Positions 35,263 to 43,127 of a stretch of 60,390 nt of DNA are shown here, piece after piece (the stretch's first letter is position 1; each line of letters begins with the position of its first letter). Made by a program: the position numbers and the translations under genes. This DNA is from Spirochaetota bacterium (GTDB taxonomy: Bacteria > Spirochaetota > UBA12135 > COTS27 > JAFLEE01), in the NCBI GenBank assembly GCA_017302015.1, contig JAFLEE010000024.1, forward strand, positions 1 through 60,390, given 5' to 3'. The notes under the pieces are model-generated. The model made no database searches. It was not told where the DNA came from and worked only from the letters and a program-made list of their open reading frames with translations.

Positions 35263-36552
35263 TCAGCGGCTCGACGGAATGCCCAGGGCCTGGAAGCCCA
35301 CCACGACCGCCCCGGAATCGAGGGCCGCCCGAACCCCGCCATCGACGAGGGTCAACGGCGCGCAGACCTGGCCCGCGAGGGGAACGGACTTCGGCGCAAG
35401 GTCGCCCTGGAGATCGAGGCAGACGAGATGCCCGCTGAGATCGGGCAGGACGAGATAGCGGTCGCGGAGGGCGACCCCCTCCCAAAGGGAGGCGGAAAGC
35501 GCTTTGGCGCGCCGACGCAATTCGATGTCGGCGTCATATTCCAGGACCTCGCCCTCGGTGTTCACCGCGACCCACCGTTCTCCCACCGCGTAGAGGTTCG
35601 CCCCGGAGATGGGGCCGGTGCGGACGGTCTTGCGGGCGCCCGAGGCGTCCCAGGTATAGAGGTATTCGCTGGTGGTCAGCGCCCACAGGCGATCGTCGGA
35701 GGCCAAGAGGCCCCGGGTGGTCGCGGGGAGTTCGATGGGGCGTTCCACCCGAAGTTCGGCCCGGGAAAGCGTGTAGCGCTGGTAACGGCCGGCGAGCACC
35801 CGGTGGAGGTAGCTGGGGGAACGGGCGTGGAAATCGGACCCGGCGATCAAGTTGGCGAGGGAAAGCGGCTCGCCGGAATGCGGGGCGGCCGGCGCGATGC
35901 GGAGGGCCGGCTCGGGGGCGAGGAGCGGGATCCGGCGGGTTTCGTGGTTCGTGATGACGAACGCTTCCCCGGTTTCCGCATTGCGGGCGCCGATGCGCCC
36001 CTCGAGGACTGCGACTTCGAGGGAGGAGGGATCGCGCAGGAGGTGGTAGGTGGTGCCGAGTTCGCGGACCACCCAGGGCCCCGCGGTGAAGGTATTGGAG
36101 AACAAAGTCGTCGCCCGATGCACGACGTCGACTCGGCCCTGACGGAGGTCCCACGAGGTAGATGCGGGGGTTTTCGAAGTGAGCGCGAGGGTCGTGCCGG
36201 GGGCGACGCGGATTTCATGCCCGGAGACCCCCTCGATGCGGGTGTCTTGGTTGAATTGGTAGGCCGTTTTTATTTTGATCTCGCCCAGGGAGAACTTGGG
36301 GGCCGCGACCACACGTACGAGCGGTTGGGAGCCCCCGCGGGGTTGAACGGCGAGGAAGGCGATGGCGGCGAGCAGACCGAGCACGGCGGCCGGTGCCAAG
36401 AACCAGGCGAGGGCGGGGCGCCGGCGTGCCGGCGCAGCGGCCTGAAGGCGGTCATGGAATTGGGCGAGGAGGCGCTGGGCGGGGATTTCGGCCCCCGCGT
36501 CGCGGCGGCGCATTTCGCCGAGGACTTCTTCGAGGGAGGGATCGCGCTTCAT
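35263..36552 (-). CDS. FecR-type transmembrane anti-sigma factor with beta-propeller-like periplasmic part
   Basis: The 429-residue protein has a short cytoplasmic N-terminus (MKRDPSLEEVLGEMRRRDAG), one membrane helix (ALAWFLAPAAVLGLLAAIAF) and a FecR domain (IRVAPGTTLALTS, VRELGTTYHLLRDPSSLEVA). The rest (about 215-429) has repeated strands such as LLASDDRLWALTTSEYLYTW and VALRDRYLVLPDLSGHLVCL that suggest a partial beta-propeller. It should hold the sigma factor at the membrane until a periplasmic signal arrives. Its ATG overlaps the sigma-factor stop (ATGA), the classic coupled order. The appended propeller-like part is longer than usual for FecR proteins. Confidence 0.8.
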   Translation of the reverse strand: MKRDPSLEEVLGEMRRRDAGAEIPAQRLLAQFHDRLQAAAPARRRPALAWFLAPAAVLGLLAAIAFLAVQPRGGSQPLVRVVAAPKFSLGEIKIKTAYQFNQDTRIEGVSGHEIRVAPGTTLALTSKTPASTSWDLRQGRVDVVHRATTLFSNTFTAGPWVVRELGTTYHLLRDPSSLEVAVLEGRIGARNAETGEAFVITNHETRRIPLLAPEPALRIAPAAPHSGEPLSLANLIAGSDFHARSPSYLHRVLAGRYQRYTLSRAELRVERPIELPATTRGLLASDDRLWALTTSEYLYTWDASGARKTVRTGPISGANLYAVGERWVAVNTEGEVLEYDADIELRRRAKALSASLWEGVALRDRYLVLPDLSGHLVCLDLQGDLAPKSVPLAGQVCAPLTLVDGGVRAALDSGAVVVGFQALGIPSSR

Positions 36553-37169
36553 GCCGGATTCTCCGCCAGGTTGAACCCGGCTTTCGCGAGGTGGTCGCGC
36601 AGGGTGAGGTTGGCCTTGTTTTTGAGGAACTGGGCATTGCGTGCGGTTTGTCGGGTCGCCTCGGCGATTTCCGCGAAGGTGAGGCCCTGGAACTCTTTCA
36701 GGAGGAAGACCTCGCGGGCCGACTCGGGAAGGGCGGCAATGGCCCGTTCCATCTCGGCCATGAGGTTGCTTTGGTAGATCTCGTCGGCGTGCCCCGGATG
36801 GGAGGAAGGCAGCAGGTCTTTCAGTGTATTTCCCGTTGATTCGCCGTAGAGCGGCGCATCGAGGGATTGGGGGTTCTTGCGGCGTTTCAGGTTGCGCAGA
36901 TGGTTGGTGGCCACGGTGTAGAGGAAGGCGCGGAATGAGGATCGGACGACGAATCGCGGGAGCGCTTGGTAGATGGCGAGCATGATTTCTTGGCAATGAT
37001 CCTCGATCTCTTGGGGGTCGCCCGGGCGCAGGCGACGGATGAAAAAGGAGAGCGGCTTGAGGTAGGCCATATAAAGTTTGTCGAAGGCATCGCGGTCGCC
37101 CGCTTGGAAGGCGCGGATCCACGCGTGGTCGCGATCGCGAAGTTCCTCCTGCTCGCGGGCATCGATCAT
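36549..37169 (-). CDS. ECF-type RNA polymerase sigma factor
   Basis: The 206-residue protein has region 2 (FDKLYMAYLKPLSFFIRRLR, then RAFLYTVATNHLRNLKRR) and region 4 (ALPESAREVFLLKEFQGLTF, then AEATRQTARNAQFLKNKANL), with the short linker typical of extracytoplasmic-function sigma factors. It is encoded directly upstream of, and overlapping, its FecR-type anti-sigma factor. Targets may include the envelope genes just downstream on the other strand (37507-39133), but no promoter motif shared between them was identified by eye. Confidence 0.9.
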   Translation of the reverse strand: MIDAREQEELRDRDHAWIRAFQAGDRDAFDKLYMAYLKPLSFFIRRLRPGDPQEIEDHCQEIMLAIYQALPRFVVRSSFRAFLYTVATNHLRNLKRRKNPQSLDAPLYGESTGNTLKDLLPSSHPGHADEIYQSNLMAEMERAIAALPESAREVFLLKEFQGLTFAEIAEATRQTARNAQFLKNKANLTLRDHLAKAGFNLAENPA

Positions 37170-37506
37170 GGGTGCGCCCCCGCCGGTGGGGGGGGTGCCG
37201 CTGGGTGGCCCGGATCCCTACGGTTAGAACAACACGGCCCGTGGCCGGGGGCGAAAACAAATTTGCGGAATCGGCAATCCATGGGATTTCCCCGCAGAGT
37301 ATACAATTGAGGGCCTTCGCTGCGGTCGGGGGAAGGGCGGGAACGGGATCCCCGGTGGGTTTGGCGGTGTTTTTTTTTTGATGGAATAATCGAGGAAGGG
37401 CAATTCGACCCTGATTCGGCCCCTTGGCCATGGATTTTTATATCTGATCATTTTACCTGAGGCGGGGGCCATCGGGCGGCCGATCGTTTCCGGATGGCGA
37501 TAAAAG
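37170..37506. other. 337-base intergenic region between divergent sigma-factor and envelope genes
   Basis: No gene is seen here. The region contains a run of ten T at about 37371-37380 without a preceding stem, and GATAAA two bases before the ATG at 37507, too close for a normal -10. It should hold the promoters of both divergent units, including any autoregulated ECF promoter, but none can be assigned with confidence. Confidence 0.5.
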
Positions 37507-37851
37507 ATGACGCATCTCCCTTTTCCTCGCCCTTTCATGCTCATGCTGCTTCTCGCCCTTCCTCTGGCGGCCGCGGGAAGCGATTATTCTTTTAGGGAAT
37601 TATTGCCGGTCAACCGGGTGGCCCCGGGCGGGGAACTGGTGGCCGTTTTTCCCCCCACGATCACGGGGTGGTATATCGCCCTCTTCGATCCCCGCCTGCG
37701 GCGCCTGGTGAGGGTCAGCCAGGTCACGACCTACGGGGGGAACCGGCTCTCGTTGCGCTTCACCGTCCCGGCGGCATTACCGGCGGGGCTCTATGTGCTC
37801 CACCTCCAATGCGATCAATTCGAGAAGGAAGCGAAGATCTATGTGGAATAG
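37507..37851 (+). CDS. Small secreted Ig-like protein of unknown function
   Basis: The 114-residue protein has a signal peptide (MLMLLLALPLAAAG). A body of about 90 residues follows with an immunoglobulin-like strand pattern (VNRVAPGGELVAVFPP, then AALPAGLYVLHLQC, ending KEAKIYVE). The family is not recognised. Its last codons overlap the start of the beta-barrel gene, so the two are translated together. It might be a periplasmic partner of that protein. Confidence 0.6.
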   Translation: MTHLPFPRPFMLMLLLALPLAAAGSDYSFRELLPVNRVAPGGELVAVFPPTITGWYIALFDPRLRRLVRVSQVTTYGGNRLSLRFTVPAALPAGLYVLHLQCDQFEKEAKIYVE

Positions 37852-39133
37852 GCCCGGGGCCCTCCGGCGGGCCTGCGCGGCGGTCCTCGCGCTCCTGGGC
37901 GCCGCGGGCGCGGAATTGGCCGAGCGCGGGTATTGGGTCGACCCCTCCCCCCGTCCGGAACTCGGGCTCGGGCTCTCCCATGAGACCTATTCGGCCGGGA
38001 TGCACGCGCAGGGGTTCTTCTTCCGCCTCGAGGGCCTGAACCCCGTCTTGGCTCGCCTCGACGGCGCCTATCACCTCCATACCCTGACGTGGGACGAGTC
38101 GGTGGAAAACCCGTTCGATTACTTCGCCCATGAAGTCGAGGCGGGGGTCGAATTCCGGTTCGGGCGCATCCTGCGCACCCGCCTCGAAGGCGGGATCCGC
38201 GCCGAGCGATCGGGCGCCGCGACGTCGCTGCGCGCCCGGGCGACCTGGATCCAGGGATTCGACGTGAAGGCCTGGCGACTCGGGTTCGAGGTCGGCCAGG
38301 GCGACCCGGGGAGCCTCGCGGCATTCCTCCCCGCCGCGGCCCTCTTCGTCGAGGAGTCGCCGACGCGCTGGCTGACGGCACGCGTTCGGTTGCGCTACCA
38401 GCCCGCTTGGGCCCCGACGAATTTCCAATCCGGCGAGTTCGAGGGCGGCCTGGGTCTCCTCTGGTCTCTCGGCTCCCGGTTCAAGATTCGCACCGCCGTC
38501 ACCGTGCGCTCCGAACCCGATATCGTGGCCGAGTTGGAGGGCCGATTCGAGGATCGGGAGGCGCCCCGAGCGCCGATCGCGACCCTGGGCGCCTCTTGGG
38601 GTCCGGTGGGCGAGGTGCGCGCGGCCGCGAGCCTAGAGTTTCGCCTGCTGCGAAAGCCCCCCCCGGCGATCGCGCCGCCCGCGCCGATTGCCGCGTCCGT
38701 CCCCGTGCCGGCGAAGGCGATCGGGCGCATCCTGGCGGCCCCCCTGTTCAACGCCACCTCCGAGCCCGAGTTCGACTACCTCGGCGACCTCTATGCCCGC
38801 GTACTGGAGAATCGAATCATCGCACGGGAAGGCGCCGCCCGGATTAACGTCGATGAGGGGGCGCGAAACCTGGTGCTCTTCTTCCGCCAACGGGATTTAG
38901 CGGGCCCGGACCCCAAGATCGCCGAAATCCTCTTGGAGAAGTACGGGATCGAATGGCTTCTCGTACCGTCGCTCAGGCGGACCGGTACCCAATACGCGGT
39001 GGAACTCCGAGTCCATCGCCTTCGCGCCGCGGGGGTCCTGCGGGCGCAGACGCCCGTGGATCCGAGGAACCGGGAACGCCTCTCCCGGGACGCCGACTCC
39101 CTTCTAAACCAGATCCTCCCCCTGGGCCCCTGA
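37841..39133 (+). CDS. Beta-barrel envelope protein with TolB/CsgG-like C-terminal domain
   Basis: After a signal peptide (RACAAVLALLGAAGA) residues about 30-265 alternate strands and turns like an outer-membrane barrel (LGLGLSHETYSAGM, FRLEGGIRAERSG-like repeats, GEFEGGLGLLWSLG). A Pro/Ala-rich hinge (about 270-290) leads to a soluble domain: AIGRILAAPLFNATSEPEFD, then LYARVLENRIIAREG and EILLEKYGIEWLLVPSLRRT. The last part resembles the anticodon-like/TolB-N or CsgG fold found in envelope proteins that assemble pores. The combination is not one I know by name. The ATG at 37841 overlaps the stop of the small secreted protein. Confidence 0.6.
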   Translation: MWNRPGALRRACAAVLALLGAAGAELAERGYWVDPSPRPELGLGLSHETYSAGMHAQGFFFRLEGLNPVLARLDGAYHLHTLTWDESVENPFDYFAHEVEAGVEFRFGRILRTRLEGGIRAERSGAATSLRARATWIQGFDVKAWRLGFEVGQGDPGSLAAFLPAAALFVEESPTRWLTARVRLRYQPAWAPTNFQSGEFEGGLGLLWSLGSRFKIRTAVTVRSEPDIVAELEGRFEDREAPRAPIATLGASWGPVGEVRAAASLEFRLLRKPPPAIAPPAPIAASVPVPAKAIGRILAAPLFNATSEPEFDYLGDLYARVLENRIIAREGAARINVDEGARNLVLFFRQRDLAGPDPKIAEILLEKYGIEWLLVPSLRRTGTQYAVELRVHRLRAAGVLRAQTPVDPRNRERLSRDADSLLNQILPLGP

Positions 39134-39142
39134 TGGGCCGCC

Positions 39143-39727
39143 TCAGGGCGTGACGCCCATCTCGATGAAGTCGGCCTTGGTCATCTTGTACATCATCGGC
39201 GAGGCGACCGGGGCGGCGGCGGGTTCCGTCGCCTTCACCCAGAGGTCTTCGCCTTGGGACACTTTTTGGCGCTGCTCGGGGCTGCCGACGGAGGCCGTCT
39301 CCACCACGCCTTCGCAGACGCAGACGTAGCCCACGTTGGTCTTTTCCTCCAAGAGGAACATCGTGCCGCGCACCCCGGCGATGGTCGTCGGGGTGTTGAG
39401 GTCGAATCTCTGGCCGGCGGCGAGCTTGTTCACGGCCACCAAGAGGCGCCCTTGGGGAAGGGAGAGGAGGTAATTGGAACCGGGCCGGGAGAGGCGCAGG
39501 GCCCCCTCTTTCAGGCGCAGGCGATGGCCCCCGAGGAGGCTTAAGTCGATGCGCCCGCCTTCATTCACGGTGACGAGGGCCCCCTCGACCAGGGGCATGC
39601 CCGCCGTCGCCGCGCGGCCTTCCACGGTGACCGAGCCCTTCACACCGATGACCGTTCCGATGGGGGCCTGCTTTTGGCAGGCGATCAAGAGGAGGAGGGC
39701 GGCGGGGAGGATGAAAATGCGGCGCAT
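39143..39727 (-). CDS. FecR-domain lipoprotein
   Basis: The 194-residue protein has a lipoprotein signal ending LLLLIAC (Cys17) and a FecR-type domain: GTVIGVKGSVTVEGRAA, VTVNEGGRIDLSLLGGHRLR and the signature FDLNTPTTIAGVRGTMFLLE. Here the domain is secreted and lipid-anchored, not membrane-spanning with a sigma-binding tail. It is probably an envelope or adhesin-associated protein and not an anti-sigma factor. It converges on the barrel/TolB-like gene and may belong to the same envelope system. Confidence 0.8.
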   Translation of the reverse strand: MRRIFILPAALLLLIACQKQAPIGTVIGVKGSVTVEGRAATAGMPLVEGALVTVNEGGRIDLSLLGGHRLRLKEGALRLSRPGSNYLLSLPQGRLLVAVNKLAAGQRFDLNTPTTIAGVRGTMFLLEEKTNVGYVCVCEGVVETASVGSPEQRQKVSQGEDLWVKATEPAAAPVASPMMYKMTKADFIEMGVTP

Positions 39728-39801
39728 GGGGAACTCCGTTAAGTTTTGAAGAGCCTAAGGATATTAACGGGAAAGCCGCCCCCGGGCAAATGGCAAACCG
39801 C

Positions 39802-40731
39802 TCAGTGCATTTCCACCCGCACCGAGCCGAACCCCGGCCGTAAAAAATGGAAGCGCACGTCGGGATGGTCGGCCAGGAGCGACATGGGGACGCGGGCATC
39901 GGCGAGGCGCTTGCCCACCATGAAGGCGGTGAGGCGCATGCCGAAGGGATTATCGTGGTGGCCGGGATGCCAGATGGAGACGCGTTCGGCCTTCCAGGTC
40001 TCCCGCGGGCCGACGGTGGCGGCCTCGGTGGGGACCAGATTGACGTTCCCCCCGCCGCTGGTGCGCGCGTTCTGGATGATCGTCACCGGGTGGAGCCGCA
40101 CGATGCGCGTGCCGAGTTCCCGGTAGGCCTCTACGGTCGGCGGGGCGTCTTTCCACCGGCCCTCCCGGGGCAGGGGGTCGTTGAAGGCCCAATGCTTGAT
40201 CTCGCCCTGGCCCCCCTGCATCACGAGGCAGCGGGCCTCGTCATAGGAGCGGGAATAGGCGCCGAGATCGCCGGTGGGAAAATGGAGGTTGGCTTCGTTC
40301 GGGCGCAGTTCGGGGCGGAGTCGGTCGAAGCAAAGGTCGCGGTCGCATTTGGCGAAGGAGAGGGGGTGCTGGGGCCCGACGGGCTCGCCGTCCTGCACCC
40401 ATTCATCCATCCCCCAGAAATGGGCGTGGCGGAGGTCGAGGTCCAGGGCGTTGACCATGCGGGCGACCAAGGGGAGCTGCTCCGTCGGCCCGATGGGCCC
40501 GCAGATGCCCGCGGGGGATGACGGCGTGGCGCGCTTCCAAGCCTCGATATATTCCAGTGCCTGGGCCGTGTAGAACTCCTCCACGGTGTCGAAGAACTCG
40601 ACGCGGAAGCCGGGGCGGGATAATTGGAGGAGGTCCTTCTCCCCCAGGCGCGCCGCATCCTCCAGGATCGCCGCATCGAGGGTGGTGTAATCCCACCAAG
40701 CGGGGGCGAGTTTGGATTCGGGGAATTTCAT
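39802..40731 (-). CDS. NagB-like glucosamine-6-phosphate deaminase/isomerase family protein
   Basis: The 309-residue protein follows the NagB fold: the MDEW version of the catalytic MDEY motif followed by HPLSF, a late KHWAFNDP matching the GHIAFNEP motif, and a phosphate-loop-like GICGPIGPT. It should open and deaminate an aminosugar-6-phosphate, or perform a related isomerisation. The C-terminal part ([20 protein letters not shown]) departs from standard NagB. An excellent AAGGAG site precedes the ATG. The PIG-L deacetylase gene lies 21 bases upstream on the same strand, so both likely process an N-acetylated aminosugar. Confidence 0.75.
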   Translation of the reverse strand: MKFPESKLAPAWWDYTTLDAAILEDAARLGEKDLLQLSRPGFRVEFFDTVEEFYTAQALEYIEAWKRATPSSPAGICGPIGPTEQLPLVARMVNALDLDLRHAHFWGMDEWVQDGEPVGPQHPLSFAKCDRDLCFDRLRPELRPNEANLHFPTGDLGAYSRSYDEARCLVMQGGQGEIKHWAFNDPLPREGRWKDAPPTVEAYRELGTRIVRLHPVTIIQNARTSGGGNVNLVPTEAATVGPRETWKAERVSIWHPGHHDNPFGMRLTAFMVGKRLADARVPMSLLADHPDVRFHFLRPGFGSVRVEMH

Positions 40732-40752
40732 GGGGGTCTCCTTGGGCTAAGT

Positions 40753-41610
40753 CTAGCTCGGGCTCGAATCGCGGAAATCCGGGAAGCCGCCCTTTTTTTC
40801 TTTGGCGTAAATGGCGTCGAACTTCACGGCGCCGCCGAGGATCCGGGTGAGCGGATCGTAGGCCTCGGGTCCGAAGCCGAGGTGGGATCTCTTGCGCCAG
40901 CCCTCGGCGTGGCGGAAGGCCTTCGACATGCGACCGACCTCCCGCGTGAAGCCGGCCATGGTTTCGACATAACGGCGCATGCCTTGGGATGCGTCGAGCC
41001 ACGAAGCTTGGCTCTGGTGGCAGGCGAGCATCTCCTTTTTCATGGCCATGAAAGGCGAGACATCCACGTAAAGTTCGGGGCGCACGCGCTTCCCCAAGGC
41101 GTCGCACAGGCCGTGGGGCAGGGCGTGGTAGAGGGCGCAATCCACCATGCTCGGCGCGTAATTCGGGCGCGGGGCCATGTTCTTCATGCCGCGGGTAAAG
41201 AGGGCCGTCACCAAAAGGCGCACCACGTTCTGGTGATCTTCCATATAATCGTGGGGCGCTTGGAGGAGGACCAGATTGGGTTGGATGCGGCGCACGACGC
41301 TCGCCACCCTGGCCAGGCGGCCCTTCTCGTAATAGCCATCCAGGTCGTCGAAGAGCGGCGGATGGAAGGTCGCCCCGGCGAGGGCCGCGGCCTTGCGCGA
41401 TTCGCCCGTGCGCACCCGGGCGGCTTCCCGGGCGCCGTAGCGGCCCGTTCCCATCGAGCCGTTTAGGACGTTCCAGTAATGGACCTGACAGCCGGCTGCT
41501 TTCAGCCTCAGGAGCGTGCCGGCCATCATGAACTCGATATCATCGGGGTGGGCGCCCGCGGCGAGGACCACCGGGAGCGGGGGTGGGGTAGGGATGGCTC
41601 GTTGTCTCAC
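40753..41610 (-). CDS. PIG-L family N-acetylglucosaminyl-type deacetylase
   Basis: The 285-residue protein has the PIG-L/LmbE zinc motif AGAHPDDIEFMMAGTLLRLK and the third ligand region APHDYMEDHQNVVRL (HxxDH type). The family removes N-acetyl groups from GlcNAc-containing molecules with a zinc ion. No signal peptide is present, so it acts in the cytoplasm. The start is GTG at 41610 with AAGGAA upstream. Its position directly before the NagB-like gene suggests deacetylation followed by deamination in one pathway. The gap to 41834 shows no gene. Confidence 0.88.
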   Translation of the reverse strand: MRQRAIPTPPPLPVVLAAGAHPDDIEFMMAGTLLRLKAAGCQVHYWNVLNGSMGTGRYGAREAARVRTGESRKAAALAGATFHPPLFDDLDGYYEKGRLARVASVVRRIQPNLVLLQAPHDYMEDHQNVVRLLVTALFTRGMKNMAPRPNYAPSMVDCALYHALPHGLCDALGKRVRPELYVDVSPFMAMKKEMLACHQSQASWLDASQGMRRYVETMAGFTREVGRMSKAFRHAEGWRKRSHLGFGPEAYDPLTRILGGAVKFDAIYAKEKKGGFPDFRDSSPS

Positions 41611-41834
41611 AATGTTTCCTTAGGTTACACAAGAAGGATAGTCCACGACGGGGGTAACCGACATACCCAAACCGGGAGGATGGCTATCCAAAAGCGGCTG
41701 CCTTAAATGGCTTCGGGCGGCGCGATAGGATACCGGATCGCTGATCGAGCCCTCCTGGCCCGGCGACCGATTCATGGCTTGCGGTCATCATCACCAAGGC
41801 GAAGTTGCGGGTGCGAGTTCCATTCGGGATGGAT

Positions 41835-42689
41835 TCAGTGCGGCGCGAGATGGGATATGAGCCAGCCCCGGGCCGCCTCCCGTTCCTTCCCTTCGAGATA
41901 CATCCAGCGATCCGTGTGGGCATGGACGATGAAATCATCGGGGATGAACGGGTATAGGGCGGCGATGGGGACGTCGAGGAAGGTGAAATCAGCGATCTTA
42001 ATCCGGTCCCCGAGATATTCGGCGATATGCTTTGTGCTCTCGTTCTGCATGATGAGGATCTTCGTGCCCTTGAGTCGAGCGAGTCTCTCGCCGGCTTTTT
42101 GGCGGTACGACGCCAAGGGCGAACCCCAAGGCAGAGTGCCCCACGCCTTCTGCCCATCGTAATGGTCATGGCTGATGAGCCCCCGCCAGAGCGAGGCGAT
42201 GGCGTCATCGTGGAGGCCGATGTAATTCACGGCGATGGCGCCCCGGGAGAAGCCGCAAAGGAAGAGGTTTCGCCGGTCGCCGCCGACATCGGTGCAGATC
42301 CTCTCGACCATCGCCTTGGCATAGGCCACCGTGGCTTCCTCGTCGCCCCACCAGGTGACGGCTTCGGTCGCGCCGCCGGTTTCCACGAAGGGCAGGACGA
42401 CCCAGAGGAACCCCTGGCCCGCGGCAAAGCCGTAGCCCAGAGCCGCCCCATCGACTCGGCCGGTGCTGCCGGATCTAGGGAAAAAATTGCCGGTGAACTC
42501 AAAAAGCACGGGATAGCGACGGCCGGCCCGCCATTCGGGGGGGAGGTAGACCGTGCTGTGGAGATCCCCCTGCTGTCCCGGGAGCGGGTAGCGAACCCTC
42601 TTGCCGGGGCCGGGGTTCCCGTCCACAACCGGAGGGATCTTGAGGATCCTCTGTCGAGGCGCAGGTGGGGGGTCGGATGGGAGCGTCAT
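41835..42689 (-). CDS. Alpha/beta-hydrolase-fold esterase-like protein
   Basis: The protein of about 284 residues fits the PHB-depolymerase/feruloyl-esterase-like branch of alpha/beta hydrolases: STVYLPPEWRAGRRYPVLFE, LWVVLPFVETGG and the nucleophile elbow LFLCGFSRGAIAVNY (GFSRG, with Ser as nucleophile). A late HAHTDRW may supply the histidine. It has no signal peptide in either start version, so it likely acts inside the cell on esters from polysaccharide breakdown. A second start is possible at 42713, but the dyad at 42694-42706 then lies in the coding part. Neither start has a clear SD. Confidence 0.65.
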   Translation of the reverse strand: MTLPSDPPPAPRQRILKIPPVVDGNPGPGKRVRYPLPGQQGDLHSTVYLPPEWRAGRRYPVLFEFTGNFFPRSGSTGRVDGAALGYGFAAGQGFLWVVLPFVETGGATEAVTWWGDEEATVAYAKAMVERICTDVGGDRRNLFLCGFSRGAIAVNYIGLHDDAIASLWRGLISHDHYDGQKAWGTLPWGSPLASYRQKAGERLARLKGTKILIMQNESTKHIAEYLGDRIKIADFTFLDVPIAALYPFIPDDFIVHAHTDRWMYLEGKEREAARGWLISHLAPH

Positions 42690-42693
42690 ACGT

Positions 42694-42706
42694 ACCTGGA
42701 TCAGGT
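42694..42706. promoter_or_regulatory. 13-base palindrome before the esterase gene
   Basis: ACCTGGATCAGGT (ACCTG-GAT-CAGGT) ends five bases before the esterase ATG at 42689. Its 5-3-5 layout equals the ATTCT-N3-AGAAT units at 2741-2784, but the arms differ. It could be an operator blocking initiation. No clear -35/-10 pair was found next to it. Confidence 0.45.
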
Positions 42707-42713
42707 GTACCAT

Positions 42714-43127
42714 AGAGAGTGAAGAGTGACAATTTTGGCTACGCCCCGAACGATACGCCGCTTTCCACGATGTCTACAAATTCGGAGCGGTCGCGCCCGC
42801 TCGGTATGCCCGATGATAAACCCAATTTCACGCCGCTCGCCGATCTCAGACACCGACTCTTCGTCCGCCCGACTTTCCCACATCTCCCATTTCACGAAGC
42901 GCGCCAGGTTTTACCTGAGCGGACCACGAGATGGCCCCTTCCTGCCGTTCTATTGTCCGTTTCCGCCCCGCGCGTCCCTCGGTTGGTTCAACCCAGAGGA
43001 AGGCCTGGATCAAGCGGGAGGAATCGGCGAGAGCCCCCGCGGGAAGCCGGCCCCTCATCGTGTTCCGCCGAGGCGGCTCTGATGGTACAAAGCAGGCATC
43101 ACGCCCCCGAGGCGAAATCGAGGCCTT
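42714..43127. other. 414-base intergenic region between divergent esterase and pyruvate kinase genes
   Basis: Short open frames exist on both strands but none shows a signal peptide, a known motif or a good ribosome site, so I call no gene. AGG at about 43121 serves the pyruvate kinase start. The part near 42714-42760 is AT-richer and probably holds the esterase promoter. Confidence 0.5.

Noticed and set aside
37371-37380. Run of ten T as a terminator
   Set aside because: No GC-rich stem precedes it and neither neighbouring gene ends there.
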